Positions 1-11,767 of a stretch of DNA of 64,000 nucleotides are shown piece by piece. Under the pieces are notes generated by a model, which did no database searches, had not been told where the DNA came from, and saw only the letters and a list, made by a program, of their open reading frames with translations. The first letter of the stretch is position 1; the number at the start of each line of letters is the position of its first letter. Made by a program: the position numbers and the translations under genes. This stretch comes from Periplaneta americana (Eukaryota > Arthropoda > Insecta > Blattodea > Blattidae), in assembly GCF_040183065.1 (NCBI RefSeq), contig NC_091123.1, forward strand, positions 8,625,001 through 8,689,000, read 5' to 3'.

Positions 1-383
1 AAAGGGGATGTCACCGTTCAGCCAAATTGAGTTAATTCAATAGAAAAATGTGAGAACGTTATGTAGAATGCGCTAAGTCATAGCTTTGAAATTGAAGATG
101 AAAGAGAATTGTGCGAAATTGTGTCAGCGATCCTACATATTTCGTCGAAGTGTTTTTGCAATTATTTCAAAACTCAGTTTTTGTGACATCTCCGTTTGTG
201 CGCACACCCACGAATTGTTTTGGCTTTATCCTAAATTTGAATGATAGTCTGCGGAAGAATTTCAGTACGGTATCTGAAACTATTAAAGAGTGGTTCGTTT
301 TGTACTGTTTCAATTTCAAATATGCTTGATATTATCTCGAATTTTGTACGCATATGTTGGCCGTAAGGATATTGCTGTTGTTG

Positions 384-427
<44 letters not shown>

Positions 428-921
428 ATTATTATCATCATCATCATCATTATCATCATCATCACCATCTCCATCACCATCATCGTCATCATCTGGTTGC
501 AAAAGTTACAACATTGCTGGATAGTTCCAGCCGCGGAGAAATTAAACTTTATATGTTAGCTTGGGAACTTCACTATGTGTCATGTCTGCAGATTTGTGGC
601 TCCCTGTGCAGGTAATTATTAATAATTCCGGAAGTCCCATTGTCTGTATATGCTTGGTGAGACTTGTTACAACGCCTTCTATTGAAGTTAATAAAGACGT
701 TATTTTCAGTTTGTACTGTGTTGATGAGAAGTCTAGAGAGAAATTATTGTAATGCAGCAGAAATAGATTTTTCGAATTTTTAGCTCCACTCATATCGAAA
801 CAGCGGTTTCGACACGCCATGTCTGTTTGTGTGTGTAATAGTTTCTCTCTTTGTTACTATTTTTCTCGAGTGGTACGCAAAAAATATTTATACGTTAGTA
901 TTTTTATTCGTCGGACTATAA
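1..921. other. AT-rich intron-like DNA with a trinucleotide tract
   Basis: No coding signal. Positions 373-492 hold a (TTG)n-(TTA)n-(ATC)n compound microsatellite. The remaining short frames have no recognisable domains. Confidence 0.5.
373..492. repeat. Compound TTG/TTA/ATC microsatellite
   Basis: Runs of TTG, then about 15 units of ATT, then degenerate ATC/ATCACC units; the open frame across it (poly-Ile) is an artefact. Confidence 0.85.
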
Positions 922-1792
922 TGTATGTATGTATGTATTTATTTACACTGCAAGTGGTCAAGCACCCGGTGGCAGTGGTATATACAATATTAACAATACA
1001 CAATAAAATGATAACCAATACACAATAAAATTTACAATACACAATACAGTTTTACAACACATATACAATTTTACACACAATACAATAATAATACACAATA
1101 CAATTTAACACAATAATAATAAAACATAAAATAAAATACCTAATTTTACAATACAATCTACATAATTATCTATAGGTCCTACATAAGTTTCAATAGTCTT
1201 TCACTTTACTCTCATCTCATTCCCTGTAGTGGCACTATGACGCATTTCACTGACACTTTAGCACACATTTCACTGACTCTGTAACTCATTTCACTGACAC
1301 TATAGAACACATTTCATTGACGCTATAAATTATCACTGATCGGAACTGTTCACTGCACTGTAAAACCATAACTTCACTGACTCACCTCGCTTCACTGATA
1401 CAACAGTTCAAATAAGTCAAATAATTACATCCTTATGCATACTTATAAACAGAACTACATTTAAACTAAACATTTCTAGTCTAAGGCCCTCTTACACGCT
1501 AGTTTTAAATAATTTACAATTCAAACCAAGGAAGTAAACTCGTCAGCCTAGATAAATACATGTCACCTTAAAAAAAATTAAATGTTGAATGTCACCTTAA
1601 TTTTAATTTTCACTTTATATACAACTTTTTAAATTATTCTTGAATCTCCTTAAGGAAGGACAGCCCTCAAAGACCGCTGCAGGTAGGTCATTCCAATCAT
1701 TTATATAAGATGGAGTTTACCACCCTCTTAGTGCTCCACTCTCAAGGAACACGACTCTGAGGAGAGCTCCCTTTCGGGTCTCTCCCGTTTAC
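922..1792 (-). mobile_element. LINE 3' end: reverse transcriptase C-terminus plus 3' UTR
   Basis: On the minus strand, about 1790 to 1600, the sequence reads ETRKGALLRVVFLESGALRGW, a stop, then INDWNDLPAAVFEGCPSL and RRFKNNLKSCI-stop. The WNDLP...F motif near the end is typical of the C-terminus of insect non-LTR ORF2 proteins. The rest, down to about 922, is AT-rich 3' UTR rich in CAATACA and CACTGACA motifs and ends near a short ATGT microsatellite, as many LINE tails do. It has an in-frame stop and is 5'-truncated, so it is inactive. Confidence 0.7.
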
Positions 1793-1796
1793 CCCT

Positions 1797-1980
1797 GAAC
1801 GGTTTCAAGACGAAATTCAAATACGAACTGCTGAGTCATTTATACCCGAACCCACACTTTCTGAAGTCGAAATTGCGATAAAAAATCTTAAAAAGTGCAA
1901 GTCTCCAGGTAACGATGAAATTTCAGCAAAACTAACACAAGAGAGTGGAAGCGCATTATCTAGCGAAATTTATATTTCAT
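1797..1980 (+). mobile_element. LINE reverse transcriptase fragment (opposite strand)
   Basis: Starting at 1815 the frame reads IQIRTAESFIPEPTLSEVE, then IAIKNLKKCKSPGNDEISAK and LTQESGSALSSEIY. The EVEIAI..LK..KSPG.D.I pattern is the segment just before the reverse transcriptase palm in many insect LINEs. The fragment abuts a LINE 3' end on the other strand at 1792, so the two came together by independent insertions or rearrangement. Confidence 0.7.
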
Positions 1981-2044
1981 TTTGGCGGGCTCCCCAAATT
2001 TTTTGTATAATTTAGATTGGTAATTATATCTTAATTAAATGTTT

Positions 2045-2185
2045 GCATAATGCAGTGAATTAAAGTCCCTAACTAAATTGACGGGAGGAAAGGAACTGGC
2101 CATCCTACCCCATTATCTCCCGACTTAGTTATCTCATGAGTGGTGCCGTGTTGTTATCACTTTTGAGGTTCAGATCTGTCTTCGG
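2045..2185 (+). mobile_element. LINE-type 3' tail shared with 54.6-54.8 kb
   Basis: Contains CTTAGTTATCTCATGAGTGG and GAGGTTCAGATCTGTCTTCG. The same block, about 80% alike by eye, recurs at 54697-54782 inside a large inverted repeat. No coding potential is seen. A LINE 3' UTR is the likely source, by inference. Confidence 0.45.
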
Positions 2186-2690
2186 GCAGTTGACTGAACA
2201 AACAACAATAAATTGACAGTGATATTAAATTTAAATTTTACCTTCTGAATATAATCAACCTCAACGTTAGATTTATCTCTATATCTGTTTTTAAGAAGAC
2301 CAGAGCAGAAAGTATACTCTAACGAAAGCATGCCGATGCAAATAGCATTAAATGTTGTATTGGAATTCCGGAAACATCGGGATAAGAACTTACAGGGGTG
2401 ATGCATGCAACCGAAACTGCAATCGAGAAGTTGTAGGAAACAGGATTTTGAAGCTCGAAACGAAATATAATTCTAATAATATTATAATAGTCCTCCCCTT
2501 TTTTTTGGCGGCCAAATTATTATTTACCAAGAAGATATCGTTCATATAAATTTCCCCCACCATTGCAAAAAGAATTATGTTCCCTTGATTTTAATGCCAA
2601 CATAAATGAAGATGTTTTCTTTTTATATTTCCTAAGATATAGGACGAGAATTAACCATGTGTTTTTTTAAGGGCGCTGTGTAAACTAGTT

Positions 2691-2891
2691 TGTTATTTAT
2701 CTTCGATGGGATTGATGATAGCGAGATGAAGCCGAAGATTCGCCATATATTACCTGACATTCGCCTTACGTTTGGGGAAACCTGGGAAAATATCCAACCA
2801 GGTTATCGGCCAAAGGGGGAATCGAACCCACACCCGACCGCAACTCCGGATCGGCAGGCAAGCGTCTTAGCCGACTGAGCTACGCTGGTAG
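2691..2891 (-). mobile_element. tRNA-derived SINE, family B, 3'-truncated
   Basis: Read on the minus strand, a tRNA-like head (tagctcagtcggctaagacg, GGGTTCGATTCCCC-type B box) is followed by a body matching the copy at 39609-39868. It stops around the GACGCTAAATAA motif, so the final ~45 bases of the full copy are missing. Reverse-strand frames here are spurious. Confidence 0.75.
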
Positions 2892-3132
2892 TTCATCATG
2901 TGTTGCTAGAATAGGAAATGAACCGAATTCTCGATTGATAACTCACTGAGATCACAAGTTTAATTTTTTTTTTTTTTTTACTATTGCTTCATTGTTATCC
3001 TGAACGGCGAAAACAGCTAAGTTTGGATCCTGAAGATTAGAATTTTAAAAACTAAAAATATATCGGATAGGTGTGGAAGACTTCAAAGCCAAGAACTCAT
3101 TCCTGTTAAAGAGTCTCTCATACATAATTCTG

Positions 3133-3136
<4 letters not shown>

Positions 3137-3180
<44 letters not shown>
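3137..3180. repeat. (AT)n microsatellite
   Basis: About 21 AT units in a row, seen directly. Confidence 0.95.
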
Positions 3181-3182
<2 letters not shown>

Positions 3183-3451
3183 GCAGTATATATTTTTTCC
3201 AGCAAGCTGATAAAACTCAAGAGTACGTGATAAAGTTAAGTTTAGTTAAAATATCGTTTAGACTCTTTCAAATCATTCATGGACCCATAGAAGTCCGCGG
3301 ACCATAGGTTGGGAACCGCCAATATATAGAATTTAGCCTCCGACCGAAAATTTCTTGACACAAAAAATCGTAGAATTGAAAAAAAAATCTACACGAATTA
3401 CGAGTACTTTGAAGGATTGAGATAGAGCAAGGAGCAGGATCTGGTGTCGAA

Positions 3452-4029
3452 ATGGCACTTCATGATGATTCGAGTATCCTGACGCAAAATTCATTGCCTC
3501 CGCCGCAGGATTCCTTGCGTAATGCAAGTTGTGACAGAGCCATTGTTCCCCATCGCAAGTTCTCACGCCGAACCCATTGTTCGATAAATTACATTGTTTG
3601 GCTACTTCTTATTGCGGGCATGACAACAGTGTTCTTGGGGTATACGATTTATATGGCCGTGGTAAAGCCACACATTAGAGCGTTGAAGGAACTTCAGTGT
3701 CGGATCATTCGTCGATATATTGTATGAACTGTACATATCTGGACAAAAAAGACTCCATAGTGGGCGCCATTCTTACAACGTGCATTTCCGTTACTTTTTG
3801 TGGTAAAAGACCTCCTCAAAATATAAAACAGGAATACCCAGTGTGTGCTGTGTTTAACGAAAGACAACAAAGCACGTATTACTTGCCCCATAATAATTTC
3901 TGTATTCACTCACGCTATCGTGAACAGATACTGGGAGGCAATAGTAATATGCATTACAAGAGCGGTATGTTGACGTTTTCATGTTCGAGGAAAAGACTGA
4001 AAAAGCGAAACGTAGTTGAGCTTTTTTAA
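3452..4029 (+). pseudogene. Possible decayed membrane-protein ORF in two frames
   Basis: A frame at 3452-3727 starts MALHDDSSILTQNSL and carries one clear hydrophobic segment (about residues 47-70: INYIVWLLLIAGMTTVFLGY) followed by charged VVKPHIRALKELQCR. It ends at 3727, but the frame overlapping it (3697-4029) continues with cysteine-containing sequence such as YPVCAVFNERQQSTYYLPHN. The two could be one protein broken by a frameshift near 3690-3720. The second frame then runs into a hairpin repeat (3955-4064), so its last ~25 codons are repeat-derived. No family was recognised. It could also be a chance ORF. Confidence 0.2.
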
Positions 4030-4064
4030 TATCCGAGAACATGAAAACAAACATACCGCTCGTG
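3955..4064. repeat. Foldback hairpin element
   Basis: The arms 3959-4008 and 4010-4062 are near-complementary: AGCGGTATGTTGACGTTTTC near the left edge pairs with AACATACCGCTCG at the right edge, with weaker pairing continuing to within a few bases of the centre. Almost no loop. Looks like a short palindromic MITE. Confidence 0.7.
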
Positions 4065-4079
4065 TATCGTACATTATTT

Positions 4080-5680
4080 TGTGCGAAGATCGTTTATTAC
4101 ATACCTGTAAGAGGAATTTCTAATTAGTTGCAATGAAATCTCCATCTTGGTTTCTGTTCAATGACTGCAACTTTGGAAAACAAGTATATCTATCTTCAAC
4201 ATTGTTCCTATAAAATGTTTTCTGTGTTTACTATACTCCAGCAGGCCGTGATATACGTCTGTCTTTTTTTTTCCCCCAGTCTATGATGAGTCTGGAATCA
4301 TGTTGATTTTTTCACGGCTTCCTTAATGCTACTTGCATTACAAATGCAGTAACTTTTGTGGTGTTGTAGAGTGTACTTAATTTTTGCAAATATTTAAAAA
4401 CAATAATTAACAGTGCAATTTAGGTGACATTGCAGTGGTAAGCTTCCAATGTATAATTATTACTATATTGAACGTCTTTAAAAATAATATGTTAAAAGCC
4501 TAAAGCAGTAAAATGAATATGACGCTTAAGCGGTAAGAATAGGGAAATTGTTATGTGTGTTACGTTGGGAATACTGAATGTGGTATTTCACACTTACGCG
4601 TATTGGTTCTGTGCGGAAAGCAAGCAAATACGCACGATATCGCACAAAATATTTTTAATTGTTTTATTTATGTTTTAATAATTTTCTTTAGTAAATTGAA
4701 ACTATCACTACCACCACTGCTAGTAACTAGGTCAATAGTAATACTGTTGGTCGTAGTTCGCATGTGTATCAGAACCCTGGCGGAATCTCGTTTGCATGGC
4801 GGACGGGTGTGATGCTTCACGTTCGGGAAGTTCGGAGTTCGATACTCTTAAACAGAGTGTGGCGCAGAGGATGATTATTTCCTCCTGTCGCCCATTTGGA
4901 GTCTGCGCCCCACGTCCTGATTCCGACAGTAGGGGTGTCGCCCCCTCAGACTCGGGCAGGGTGTGCAGTCGACAAGTGCGGTGTGTGCATCATGGACTGC
5001 GGCCCGCAGCGCTCCAGGGTAGGCGAATAACTCTGATGATTAGAGACTCACAGGTGTTCGATATTTCATTGGCTTTAAATCAAGCAAAACCGGGTTCGAT
5101 TCATAGGGAAGTAGGAAGTGTATAGGCTACCTTGTTTTGTGTTTTTACCTTTTACAGTATGCACAAAAAATATTTCTAGATTTTTTTTTTTCGTCCCTAA
5201 TACCGGAAAAGTGTTTTTGGGTATGCTGTCTATGTTTATCTTTGTGTACAGCGATTTTTTCCAGAATGTTGTAAGGACTTTGTTCGTATTCAATAGCTAC
5301 GGATCAATTTTCCCGGAAATAGTGTACCATATAATTGTAAATTTAAATTTATATACTATAATTGCACAGTAGACATAAGAGAAATTGTATTGTATAATTA
5401 TTAATTTCAATTCAGGAATCCGCCCCTGAGCACGAGTTCTACTCTTTCAGGGGGCGAACTAAAGTTTTTCTGTATATTTTGTATTTTATGTTACAATTAT
5501 TAGCAAAATAATAAATAAATAAATAAATATGAAATATGATTTTAGTAAAAGATAAAGGGTCTCAATTTGAACTCTGGGACACTTTGCTGATTTATTCGAA
5601 ACCAAATTAATTTTCTTGGTGATGTTTATATTACGTAGAATAAATTGATAAGTGATATACTAGTTCGTATCAAAAGAAAA
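4080..5680. other. Non-coding stretch with a GC-rich island
   Basis: Mostly AT-rich and featureless. Positions about 4785-5025 are distinctly GC- and CpG-richer without a convincing coding frame. At 5035-5110 a tRNA-like B box (GGGTTCGATTC) suggests a decayed SINE head. Confidence 0.45.
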
Positions 5681-5681
5681 T

Positions 5682-5683
5682 TC

Positions 5684-5752
<69 letters not shown>
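5682..5752. repeat. (TTTA)n microsatellite
   Basis: About 17 TTTA units. Poly(A)-adjacent tetranucleotides like this often mark retroelement tails, but no element body was identified beside it. Confidence 0.9.
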
Positions 5753-5757
<5 letters not shown>

Positions 5758-5759
5758 CA

Positions 5760-6863
5760 GAGGAATTAGTGTTTATCTTTTCAAGGCTTAGGTCTTTTGA
5801 TCTGATCCAGCTTTTCTGAAATTTATCTCTATCTTTTCATTGCCTTCCTACTGACCTTTTGGATTATAATTCACGACTCCTCTTGCAACACGTGTAGCTG
5901 GCATTCTATCAATATGATCCTTACGATTTTATTGTCACTGTTTTATGAACTGTACAGTTAGCCTATTTTCAGCTCTTATTATTCACTACTCTTTTATTTA
6001 AGAGTGTATCGAGCTATGTATTCGTGGAACTTCATTTCTTTTCCTTCAGTTCTCTTTTCTTGATATTTTGTTAGGACCTAAATTTCGCTTCATAAACAAT
6101 GCAGGAATTGCCATTACTTTTTAAAATTTCATTAGGGTATCTTCTGTGCTTTAGGAATGTTCAGCGTATTGTTCCAAAGAAATGATAAAATTGATGTAAT
6201 TGTTCTTCAATTTCATTGCTTTTCTCATATGAAGAAAACAGGGAAAGAACTTGATAAGTCCAAAATTATCGATTTTCTGTTTTAGATGTCATGTAATAAC
6301 TCGGGTAGTGTCGATTTGTTTAATTTAACTATACGGAATAACAGCGTCATTAGTCTAAAGAAATTTGAAGATTGATAACACGAAGACAATACAATATAAT
6401 GGGTCTTGAAACTTTTAACTTGCTCTTCTGTAAAAACATTGAAACGTGACTTAATCAGGCTTTTTCCCTGTACTCTTCATATGATATGGATCAGCCCAGA
6501 TATTTGAAGTATTTTACTTATTCAACTGTTTTGTTATTTATTACTAGTCCGATCTTTACTCGTATGGGTTGTTGTTTTAGGATTGTCAGTGTTTTAGCTT
6601 TAGGCCTATCTATTGACATTTTCATGTTGTAATTGATGGCTGTTTAATTCAATTTGAAAATAGCTTCCTGTAAAGCATTTTCGGCTTGACTGATGAATAC
6701 TTTATTATCAGTAAATTAATCAAATAAAGTACAATTTACATTGTGCACTTTAAAACACAACATTGTAAATGTATTAGTATGTTACGTTCTATCGCTCTTG
6801 GCACATGAGAATCTTCATAAAACACAACACGACACCATTCTCTCCCTGCTCGACCGAAATATA

Positions 6864-6907
<44 letters not shown>

Positions 6908-7740
6908 TTAGCGGTTACTGTTTCTAGGCTCCCTTGGCATGAGTGAATTTATACCATAAAAACAGTTTTACAACTCGTAAACGGCCCGTTACACTATTAC
7001 TGTAGTTCATTTGAAAAGAGAGAATTATGCTAAGATCTTAATATTTATTTTGGCACCCCTTGCAAAGACAGTGATAATGCGTGAAATTGAAAAGGTGGAT
7101 TCCAAAGTTTCCTAAGTTTTTTTTTAATAGATTTCAACTTGTTTCATTCACATTTAATTTTATCCTTTTCATGTCCATATAATTGTTTAAGATTATTTAA
7201 CAGACCCTCCTATGTCTTGACTTAGATCCGTTTGAAATAAAACATATGTACGCTCTAAGAGCGTCAGATTTGTTATATTAGTTTTTGTCATTTTTCTCAT
7301 AACTTGTCAGTTTGATTTAGGACAGTTTGGAATCCACCTCTTCAATAATTACAAACCTATTTTCTCTTACCAGTTAGAATCGGGTAAGGTCTTGGTGTTT
7401 TAACATCCTCAAAGACTGGGACAAAACTGACAAACTGTTCTTACGTAAAAGTGCGCGCCGAGCGTAAAATGTAGAGCAATTTCGATACTGTGGATTTGAG
7501 CAAATTTGGAGTATTCGTGTCATATTCTCAGATTGAACCTCGTTGGCCTGTTAGAGTATTTTACCTTATCGGTGCAATCTCCTGGAAAGTGTTTTCTCTT
7601 CAGTCCGATAAGATGACTTACGCAGACTTGCAAGTCAATATGCAAGTTGTCACATAAAATAAGCGACTGTGTCGTCATAGTTACGGATCTTAAGTACAGC
7701 TCATTGCGAGATAGCCCGATAACACTTCCTGTTACTTCTA
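5760..7740. other. AT-rich non-coding stretch
   Basis: No gene or recognisable element. One (AT)n microsatellite lies at 6860-6904. Confidence 0.5.
6860..6904. repeat. (AT)n microsatellite
   Basis: About 20 AT units with one ATGT interruption near the left edge. Confidence 0.9.
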
Positions 7741-8640
7741 TCATTGTTAATTTGCAATCGAACCTTATTCTCGGTCTTCACTTTATATTACGTAGTTGAA
7801 TATTGGGCCATTTTTTATGATATGGCTTAACATTATAACTATATATGGTTGCTAGGATACAAAAAAATTGCTGTTAAGCACATTTCACATGCATTATTAA
7901 TATTACAGTTGAATCTTAGACTCAGTTTTGTTACATGATGTTAAATATATGTGGTTGCTGAGATACGGAATTGCGATAGTACTAAAACTAGCATAGGGAG
8001 TTCTCTGTTATCTTGAGTTATGTGAATTATTATTAGAAGTTTAACTTTAGTGAATTTTCTTGTGGCGTGAATACATTTTTTAACTATATGAAGTTGCTAG
8101 AATATCAAATTGTGATGTCAAATATGAGAAGAAAATAGCTATTAAGTTCAGTTTATATGAATTATTAATAAACAATTGTATTTGAATTTTAGGGTCAGTC
8201 TCGTTACGGAGCGTTAACGCAGTAGTCAATGTTAATTATGTGGTTGCTAGGGAACGAAGAGAGTCTTCTTATGTGACATTAACAGAATCTGTTAACTATA
8301 TGTGGTTGCTAGGATACGAAATCGTGAAAATACTAAAATTGGCATGAGGAAATCTGTGTTAAGTTCATTTTTTTGTATTATTAATAAGGATTGCAATTGA
8401 ACCTTAGAGCCTGTTTTGTTATGCGATGTTAATACAATCTGTGATAATACTAAAACTGACATAAGGAAATTACCATTCATTTAATTCTGTGTGTATTATG
8501 ATTTTAAATTGAACTTCAAATTTGTGTTCATTATTTATATGTGATTTCTTGGGTACGAAATCGTGATGATAGACTACTAAAACAGATATAAAAACCGTTG
8601 TTAAGTTGATTTCACGTGTGTTATTGATTGTAATAGAATC
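7740..8640 (+). repeat. Field of degenerate ~150-bp repeats
   Basis: The block TGGTTGCTAGGATACGAAAT or a close variant recurs at about 7847, 7950, 8090, 8240, 8300 and 8540. It is followed by a shared run containing ACTAAAACTG, GGAAAT and TTAAGTTCATTT, then TTGAACCTTAGAG..GTTTTGTTA. Units are strongly diverged and irregularly spaced. A related block in the opposite orientation lies at 62210-62590, so this is a dispersed as well as tandem family. Its source is unknown. Confidence 0.65.
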
Positions 8641-8689
8641 TTGCAGGCTTGAGCAGTAGACTGTGGTTTTGAAGGGACTTGTACCGGGT

Positions 8690-8770
8690 GTTGAATAATT
8701 CAGTCGGCGTGGAGCTTGGCGCACGGCTCTGCATACCAAGCACCGAGGTTTGAGCTGCGGTCTCTACGAA
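8690..8770 (+). repeat. Short tRNA-SINE-like fragment
   Basis: GTCGGCGTGGAGCTTGG followed by CGAGGTTTGAGCTGCGGTCT resembles a decayed tRNA-derived head with a B-box-like segment. Weak call. Confidence 0.25.
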
Positions 8771-9197
8771 GACAAAGACATTTATGAAGAATGATTAACA
8801 GTGACGTTCTTGTTATTGTCCCCACGCTACTGCTTGGAGGAAGTACTGTATATCCATAAATAAATACATTTCCAGACGTAACAGAAATTCATTTTCGGAG
8901 ATGCATTCGACTCATTTTTACTTGACTTTTTTGGATTAGATCCCACAAATCAGACAGTAACTAGAATTTCTTGGTATGTGGCATTCAAATTGTGAATAAT
9001 TTAATGGCAGATTGTAAAGAATTTCATGGTAATGTTTATATCTACATATAGGCCTATACGGATATTGACTCGGGTTCGATTCTCGGTAGGAAAGTAAAGA
9101 TTTACATTCCATTGGGATCAGATGTATTTTTATATTCATGTTGTCATAATTTGTGATCTTGTATCATTCTGACGTCAGGACCTGGGAGTTCTATTAT

Positions 9198-9592
9198 TTT
9201 GCAAATCTGGCTTTCAGGTAGTAGGTCCCTGTAAAGCAGGTTTGAATAATTTCAAGGAAAAATTGTTCCGGGGCCGGGTATCAATCCCGGGACCCTTCGC
9301 TTAGCTCACGAATGCTCTCCCGACTGAGCTACCTCAGGAACTATACACGACACCGTCACAATCTTTCCTTTATATCCACACAACTCAAATGGGCTGACAA
9401 GACGCCAGAACCCAACTTCGAGTGCACACAAATTCTGTGTGACTTAAATTGTGGCTTCCTGTTAACGTAACTCCAGTAACGAAATACAGTATATCATGCA
9501 AATCTGGCTTTCAGGTAGTAGCTCCCTGTAAAGCAGGTTTGAATAATTTCAAGAAAAAATTGTTCCGGGGCCGAGTATCGATCCCGGGACCC
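9198..9592 (-). mobile_element. Dimeric tRNA-derived SINE (family D)
   Basis: On the minus strand, 9350 down to about 9276 folds as a degenerate tRNA: GTAGCTCAGTCGGGAGAGC (A box/D arm), a five-pair anticodon stem, and CCCGGGATTGATACCCGG as T arm. The acceptor stem is GTTCCTG against CCGGAAC. The T loop has lost the usual TTCGA, so this is not a working tRNA gene. The block 9200-9294 is repeated at 9498-9592 with a few differences (unit about 298 bp), giving a head-body-head-body arrangement with one truncated head. Confidence 0.7.
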
Positions 9593-9998
9593 TATTATTT
9601 GTCACTGTCTGTGATTGGTTTCTAATTTTATTGCGACGGAAGTGAGAAATGTGGGCGAAAGAGCCGAATAAGTGTTGTCGTTTCTCTGTATGTAGGTCTA
9701 TAACCAATTCTTGTAAAGTATTTAACGAATATAGTTCATATTCAATATCCAAAAGCCAGTTCGCCTGGGAATGATGCACATAAAATAAAAAGTTTAAAAA
9801 TAATGGGCCTTGAATATAAAAAAAAAAGCGATCAAATTAGTCAAATTCGATTCTAATGAATTTCTTAATTTCCCACATACAGTAAGATCAAAGTTACTTG
9901 ACAGAATGTAGACCTAGGCATGTCTTCAAAATTCGTTTCTGAGAAATTGAGTTATATTTCCAATTCAAAACTTTTTCGGATAAAATTTTACGGATTTA

Positions 9999-10627
9999 GA
10001 CTGATTCACAATAAACCCGGAATTGAAACGACAAGAACGAGAACGGAAATATTGTTTAAAAAAATGTATTTAAATGTGAGGATTCACAATTAACGAGAAG
10101 CTTGCCGGAGCCCGGGAACGGAAACGTGAGAGTTGGCCAAGTTTTAACTTTCGTTTCCGATCACGGCCTACTAGATCCGAATACTCCTGTTGCCATCAAA
10201 AAGCTATTTAGTCGTCGTATATTTCGTAGCAAGCGGCCGTGACTTAATTTCTTCTTCATCCATTGCTTATAACTAACTCAGAAATTCAGTACAATCACTT
10301 TCAGTATGTGCTACGTGTATATATGACAAGACTACAACCTGAATAAATTGAATTCTTAAATATTCCGTGTTATAAATTTTGAATTTGGTTAACCTGTGTT
10401 TATGTTGGCTGGATTGTACTCATGAGAAAACGCCATTGGTGAATTATAACAAAAAATATCTGAATGTATAGACTAATATTCGACTTTACATATCGTTATT
10501 GACATACATATCGATATGCAAAGCCGTTTCCGTTCTCGGTTTATTGTGTATAAAAAATCTTCACGTTCACGTCCTCCGCTTTCCGTTCTCGTTTTGGTTG
10601 TCGTTCTCGGTTTATTGTGGACCAGCC
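9999..10627. mobile_element. TIR element with CACAATAAACC ends
   Basis: The left end (10007) begins CACAATAAACCCGG and continues with AACGACAAGAACGAGAACGG. The right end, read inward from about 10620, gives CCACAATAAACCGAGAACG, then ACAACCAAAACGAGAACGG. Internal copies of the same terminal motif occur near 10083 and 10527-10549. There is no transposase frame, so it is non-autonomous. A short member of the same family sits at 31583-31719. Confidence 0.7.
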
Positions 10628-11004
10628 TTTACTTCGATCTAGTTCAATTTATTTAAAAAAAATATTGTAGCTCTAGTCTTCAGGATGTTAGGTACTTGTC
10701 AGTGTTTAGGACATCTCTTCTTAAACACAATCTTTGTACGAGTAATTTAAAAGCTATATTTTTTCCTTAGAATGGTAGCTGCGTAACTGGAGATAAAAGA
10801 AATATGTATTTTTAACAGAAGGCACAAGAAATCTTGACTAGTTTTTTCCCCTTCTTAATGCCTAATAATTTATTTGAAACGTGATTGAAAGATCACCAAT
10901 CACGGAAAATACACTTAGAGTCCTACAATTAATATACAAGTGCGAGGGAGAGTACAGAAATTTAGTGACATTTGAATTAGTCGTGAAAAGTAAAAATACG
11001 AGTG

Positions 11005-11264
11005 TATAGGGTAAAGGTTGGTAAAATTGTAATACGAGTAGGCCTAATATTGTGATATATATATATATTTTTTTTTTGAGAATTTATTACAATTTTACTG
11101 AGCGAGAGAGGTACCGGTTTTGTGCAGAAACTTGCCCACGAACATTCCCTTAATACTTGACGCAAAAAACCGATCTTCCTCTCGCTCAGTAAAATTGTAA
11201 TAAATTCTCAAAAAGAACTATCATAATATTACTCATATCACAATTTACCAACCTTTACCCTATA
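11005..11264. mobile_element. MITE hairpin with TATAGGGTAAAGG ends
   Basis: The left arm 11005-11120 begins TATAGGGTAAAGGTTGGTAA and is mirrored by the right arm 11172-11264, which ends CCAACCTTTACCCTATA. The inner arms share GAGAATTTATTACAATTTTA and CGCTCAG/GAGCGAGAG. The ends read TA|TAGGG...CCCTA|TA, compatible with a TA target duplication (Tc1/mariner-like), although TATA makes this ambiguous. Confidence 0.8.
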
Positions 11265-11767
11265 TAGTATTTTGCCCGGCATAACTAGACAGTTTTTGTT
11301 ATCTTTTGTGGTCTCGGCCCCTTCAATATTTGATTGGACCACGCTTTGCAAGGCAGTGAAGAAATTTCTTACTATAGTTTCGTCCAAGCAGCAGACAGCT
11401 TCGTTTTGAATACTTTCAATGACGTAACCTTCCTCTTTCTAACTTTGTTGTGCATGTATGGAACTTCTACAAAAGCCTGAACATTTTGTGACTTTGAAAA
11501 AGAATTGTTAGAATATAACTATCCCTGAATGATATGACAAACATTTACCTATTTATTGACTATGTTAATTACTTCGAAATATGTGTAATGACGAAGTAAT
11601 TGCCATTTAATTAATAATTTCTTTTCCAATACGAGATGTAGCGTGATTGACGTATCTCGTAGTTTATGCGTTTATACACTTTTTTTATAAATTAATCTGC
11701 ATACTTATTATTTTCAAGCGTTCAATAAAATCAAGTATATCCCTTAAAATCCACTGCTAGGATATGT

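Noticed and set aside
9276..9352. tRNA gene on the minus strand
   Set aside because: T loop lacks TTCGA, U33 is missing, and the segment is repeated within a SINE-like dimer.
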